Shown here piece by piece: positions 6,497-8,273 of a stretch of DNA of 8,273 nucleotides (its first letter is position 1; every line of letters begins with the position of its first letter). The DNA is taken from the NCBI GenBank assembly GCA_003551265.1, contig PUMG01000308.1, positions 1 through 8,273 on the forward strand, read 5' to 3'. Under the pieces are notes generated by a model, which saw nothing but the letters and a program-made list of their open reading frames with translations, was not told the DNA's origin and did not search any database. Source of the DNA: Halovenus sp. (GTDB lineage Archaea; Halobacteriota; Halobacteria; Halobacteriales; Haloarculaceae). The translations under genes and the position numbers were made by a program.

Positions 6497-7339
6497 ATGA
6501 CACGACGAACAGTGCTGTTCTCGCCGGGTGACCAGCCAGAGCTGTTGCGGAAAGCCCCGACCACCGGAGCGGATGTGGTGGTGTTCGATCTCGAAGATGC
6601 TGTCTCGCCGGCCGAGAAAGAAACCGCGCGCGGTGCTGTTGCCGACGCGGTCACGGAACTCGACGCCGAGTGTGAGCTGTGCGTCCGAATCAACCCCCTC
6701 GACGCTGGCGGCCAGCGTGACCTCGATTCGCTCAAATCGGTGATGGAACACGTCGACAGCCTGATGTTGCCGAAAGTTTCGGGACCAACTGACGTCGACT
6801 CGGTGTGTGAGGTACTGGGACACGACGAGACTCCCGTTCTGGCGCTTCTCGAAACAGCCGCAGGCGTCCTCGCAGCAGCCGACATTGCTGCTGTCGACGC
6901 CGTCGACGCGCTCTTGCTGGGTGCCGAAGACCTCTCGGCGGATGTCGGATTGACCCGTACCGAGAGCGGTACCGAAGTGCTCTACGCCCGCCAGCGTGTT
7001 GTCCTCGCCGCGAGCGCTCACGGAGTCGATGCAATCGACACCCTCTGGACGAACTTCGAGGACACCGCCGGTCTCACAGACGACGCAGAACTCGCCGTCG
7101 AGTTCGGCTTCGACGGCAAGATGGCCATCCATCCGGCACAAATCCCCGTCATCAACGACGCCTTCACGCCCGACCCGGCACAGATAGAGTGGGCACAGAA
7201 CGTACTCGACGCCCGTGAGGCGGCCAACGAAGCACAACAGGGTGTCTTCTCGGTCGACGGCGAGATGATCGACGCACCGCTCATCAGACAGGCCGAGAAA
7301 ATTGTCGCCGTTGCCGAATCTGCTGGCGTCCTCGAATGA
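6497..7339 (+). CDS. CitE/HpcH-family CoA-ester lyase or thioesterase
   Basis: 280 aa from ATG at 6497; a longer in-frame start at 6383 is rejected because it would run into the divergent gene. The family cleaves, forms or hydrolyses short-chain CoA esters (citryl-, citramalyl-, malyl- or methylmalyl-CoA) in a TIM barrel with Mg2+. Visible hallmarks: SPGDQPELLRKA at 9-20, VVFDLEDAV at 28-36, RINPLD at 64-69, ALLETAAGV at 116-124 (Glu119, metal), LLGAEDLSADVG at 140-151 (Asp145 region, metal) and FDGKMAIHPAQI at 205-216. All expected catalytic positions appear present. No alpha or gamma citrate lyase subunit is nearby, so it is not a citrate lyase complex. Haloarchaea use relatives as malyl-CoA thioesterase and methylmalyl-CoA lyase in the methylaspartate cycle and as citramalyl-CoA lyase; I cannot choose among these by eye. 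It converges on pelA across 43 bp. Confidence 0.9.
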   Translation: MTRRTVLFSPGDQPELLRKAPTTGADVVVFDLEDAVSPAEKETARGAVADAVTELDAECELCVRINPLDAGGQRDLDSLKSVMEHVDSLMLPKVSGPTDVDSVCEVLGHDETPVLALLETAAGVLAAADIAAVDAVDALLLGAEDLSADVGLTRTESGTEVLYARQRVVLAASAHGVDAIDTLWTNFEDTAGLTDDAELAVEFGFDGKMAIHPAQIPVINDAFTPDPAQIEWAQNVLDAREAANEAQQGVFSVDGEMIDAPLIRQAEKIVAVAESAGVLE

Positions 7340-7342
7340 GGG

Positions 7343-7408
7343 TTCGAACTCACTCGAGTCGGCAGCGAAGCAGTGTTCGAACTCACTCGAGTCGGTAGCG
7401 AAGCAGTG
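7343..7408. repeat. Two 33-bp tandem repeats spanning the pelA stop codon
   Basis: Copies at 7343-7375 and 7376-7408 are directly adjacent and differ at one base (C at 7363, T at 7396). In the pelA direction the right-hand copy encodes the last eight residues (LLRYRLE with its stop TGA), and the left-hand copy repeats the same 33 bp as noncoding downstream DNA. Each copy contains the palindromes TTCGAA-like and ACTCGAGT. The near identity suggests a recent duplication. The array fills the gap between the two convergent genes. Confidence 0.92.
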
Positions 7409-8273
7409 CAGCGATGCCCCCGAGGTTGGCGAGTTGGCGTCCAGGGTCGAACTCACTCGAGAAGACGGTCACGCCGCCGCCTTTCTGTTCGACCGTCTCG
7501 ATGACGTCGTCCGCGTCGATCTCCCACTCACCCTCACCAGCACGCTCCTCGCGGAGGTGTGTATCAAGAACGAGAAGCTGTTCCACCGCGCCGTACTCTG
7601 CGGCCTGGGCCACCTGTGCGGGCCCGTAGGATGCTTTCACACCCTCCGCGATGCGCTCGGTGAGTTCGTCGATGAGTTCGGATTCCTCGGCAATGCGTGT
7701 CTGTTGCTGGACATCCTCGACCGCGCCACGTTTGAGCACTTCGTGAACTCCTCGGTCGCCGACGCTGCTCGTGTCGACGGTCGTGATCCGCTCGACCAGA
7801 TCGGGAGCTTCGTCTTCGATGTGCCCCAGTGCGTCAGCCTTCGTGAATCCCGGACCAGCCAGGATGATAGCGTCGACGTCCATCCGTGACAGAACAGCAG
7901 CCAGTTCGGAAAACAGCTCCGACCGCGGGCGGGCGTACTCACCTTTGCCTGTTGGGCCAGTAATCGAGGCACGTTCTTCGGTGCCAAACTGTGCAACGGT
8001 GTGGACGTGGGCCTCTCCCTCGCCGACGGTTGCAATGGCGACGTCAGGGTTCTCGGTCGCCTCGACAGCCTCCTCGATGCGGTCTCGCTGGTCGGGTTTC
8101 CAGCGCTTTTCGACCTCGATTTCGTCGTGTTCTTCGACGTTGATGGTGTGGTGGTGGCCGAGCTGGTCCTCGCGCGAGCACTCGGAGATGGTACCGCTGA
8201 TTCGCAGCCGGTTGGCGAAGCGAGCGAACTCGACGTCGTCAACAGAGAGAGCAACCCAGAGATGTTCGCGCTC
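7383..8273 (-). CDS. pelA: mRNA surveillance protein Pelota (5' end beyond window)
   Basis: 296 residues are visible, and the frame runs open to the right edge; about 60 N-terminal residues of a roughly 355-aa protein are missing because the window ends. Pelota (Dom34) enters the A site of stalled ribosomes and, with aEF1A and ABCE1, splits them. The visible part starts [19 protein letters not shown], from the RNA-binding N domain. Middle-domain blocks are [18 protein letters not shown] and ILAGPGFTK. The C domain, related to eRF1 domain 3, includes [23 protein letters not shown] and ends with [22 protein letters not shown]. No GGQ motif is present, as expected for Pelota rather than release factor aRF1. 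An ATG at 7883 falls mid-domain and is not the start. The gene's stop lies inside the 33-bp tandem repeat. The protein sequence up to the stop is normal. Confidence 0.93.
   Translation of the reverse strand, partial: EREHLWVALSVDDVEFARFANRLRISGTISECSREDQLGHHHTINVEEHDEIEVEKRWKPDQRDRIEEAVEATENPDVAIATVGEGEAHVHTVAQFGTEERASITGPTGKGEYARPRSELFSELAAVLSRMDVDAIILAGPGFTKADALGHIEDEAPDLVERITTVDTSSVGDRGVHEVLKRGAVEDVQQQTRIAEESELIDELTERIAEGVKASYGPAQVAQAAEYGAVEQLLVLDTHLREERAGEGEWEIDADDVIETVEQKGGGVTVFSSEFDPGRQLANLGGIAALLRYRLE
7447..7461. repeat. Third, partial copy of the repeat core inside pelA
   Basis: TCGAACTCACTCGAG recurs here exactly, as at 7344-7358 and 7377-7391. In pelA this copy is read in a different frame, encoding SSEFD, so protein constraint alone does not explain the match. 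It may be the seed of slippage events or a chance 15-bp match. Confidence 0.6.

Noticed and set aside
7343..7408. CRISPR array or minisatellite
   Set aside because: Only two adjacent copies with no spacers; one copy is the coding end of pelA.
6485..7456. 323-codon open frame antisense to the CitE-like gene, with repeated HCFA.DSSEFE segments
   Set aside because: It mirrors a well-supported enzyme gene, and the repeated segment comes from the 33-bp DNA repeats. Long antisense frames are common in GC-rich haloarchaeal DNA, and the protein is rich in Cys with no recognisable motif.
7383..7883. A separate 166-aa gene starting at ATG 7883
   Set aside because: The frame remains open to the window edge with clear Pelota sequence upstream, so this ATG is internal.

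Overview
The window looks like chromosomal DNA from a haloarchaeon (class Halobacteria). The proteins are very rich in Asp and Glu. The gene set (RNase P protein Rnp3, Pelota, a COG1325 RNA-binding protein) is archaeal. Several genes have a TATA-like element 26-29 nt upstream of the start codon and no Shine-Dalgarno sequence, which is the leaderless pattern typical of haloarchaea. I see no insertion sequence, CRISPR array, phage gene, tRNA or rRNA. This reads as ordinary core chromosome, and the novelty is in details.

Layout. 38-1198 (+) encodes a rhodanese domain fused to a persulfide-dioxygenase-type metallo-beta-lactamase. 1278-2939 (+) encodes a membrane-anchored surface protein with a lamin-tail domain and two phospholipase-D half-sites. 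3038-4123 (+) is a glutamate-cysteine ligase (gshA). It meets rnp3 (4124-4828, -) with no base between the two stop codons. Upstream of rnp3 on the minus strand are a COG1325 RNA-binding protein (4841-5278) and a small SH3-like acidic protein (5285-5509), so the three probably form one operon read from a promoter near 5535. Further right are a UlaG-like metal-dependent hydrolase (5600-6436, -) and, divergent from it across 60 bp, a CitE/HpcH-family lyase or thioesterase (6497-7339, +). The window ends inside pelA (7383-8273, -), whose 5' end lies beyond the right edge. The 3' end of pelA, stop codon included, is tandemly duplicated in the gap between the two convergent genes.

Functional threads. 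(1) Low-molecular-weight thiol and sulfur chemistry: gshA would make gamma-glutamylcysteine, the main haloarchaeal thiol, and the rhodanese-dioxygenase fusion could act on its persulfide. (2) RNA processing and quality control: RNase P, COG1325 protein and Pelota. (3) CoA-ester or lactone metabolism: the divergent UlaG-like/CitE-like pair. (4) The cell surface: the lamin-tail/PLD protein. The three intergenic gaps of 60-98 bp that precede leaderless genes hold promoters, and no stretch over 300 bp lacks a gene.
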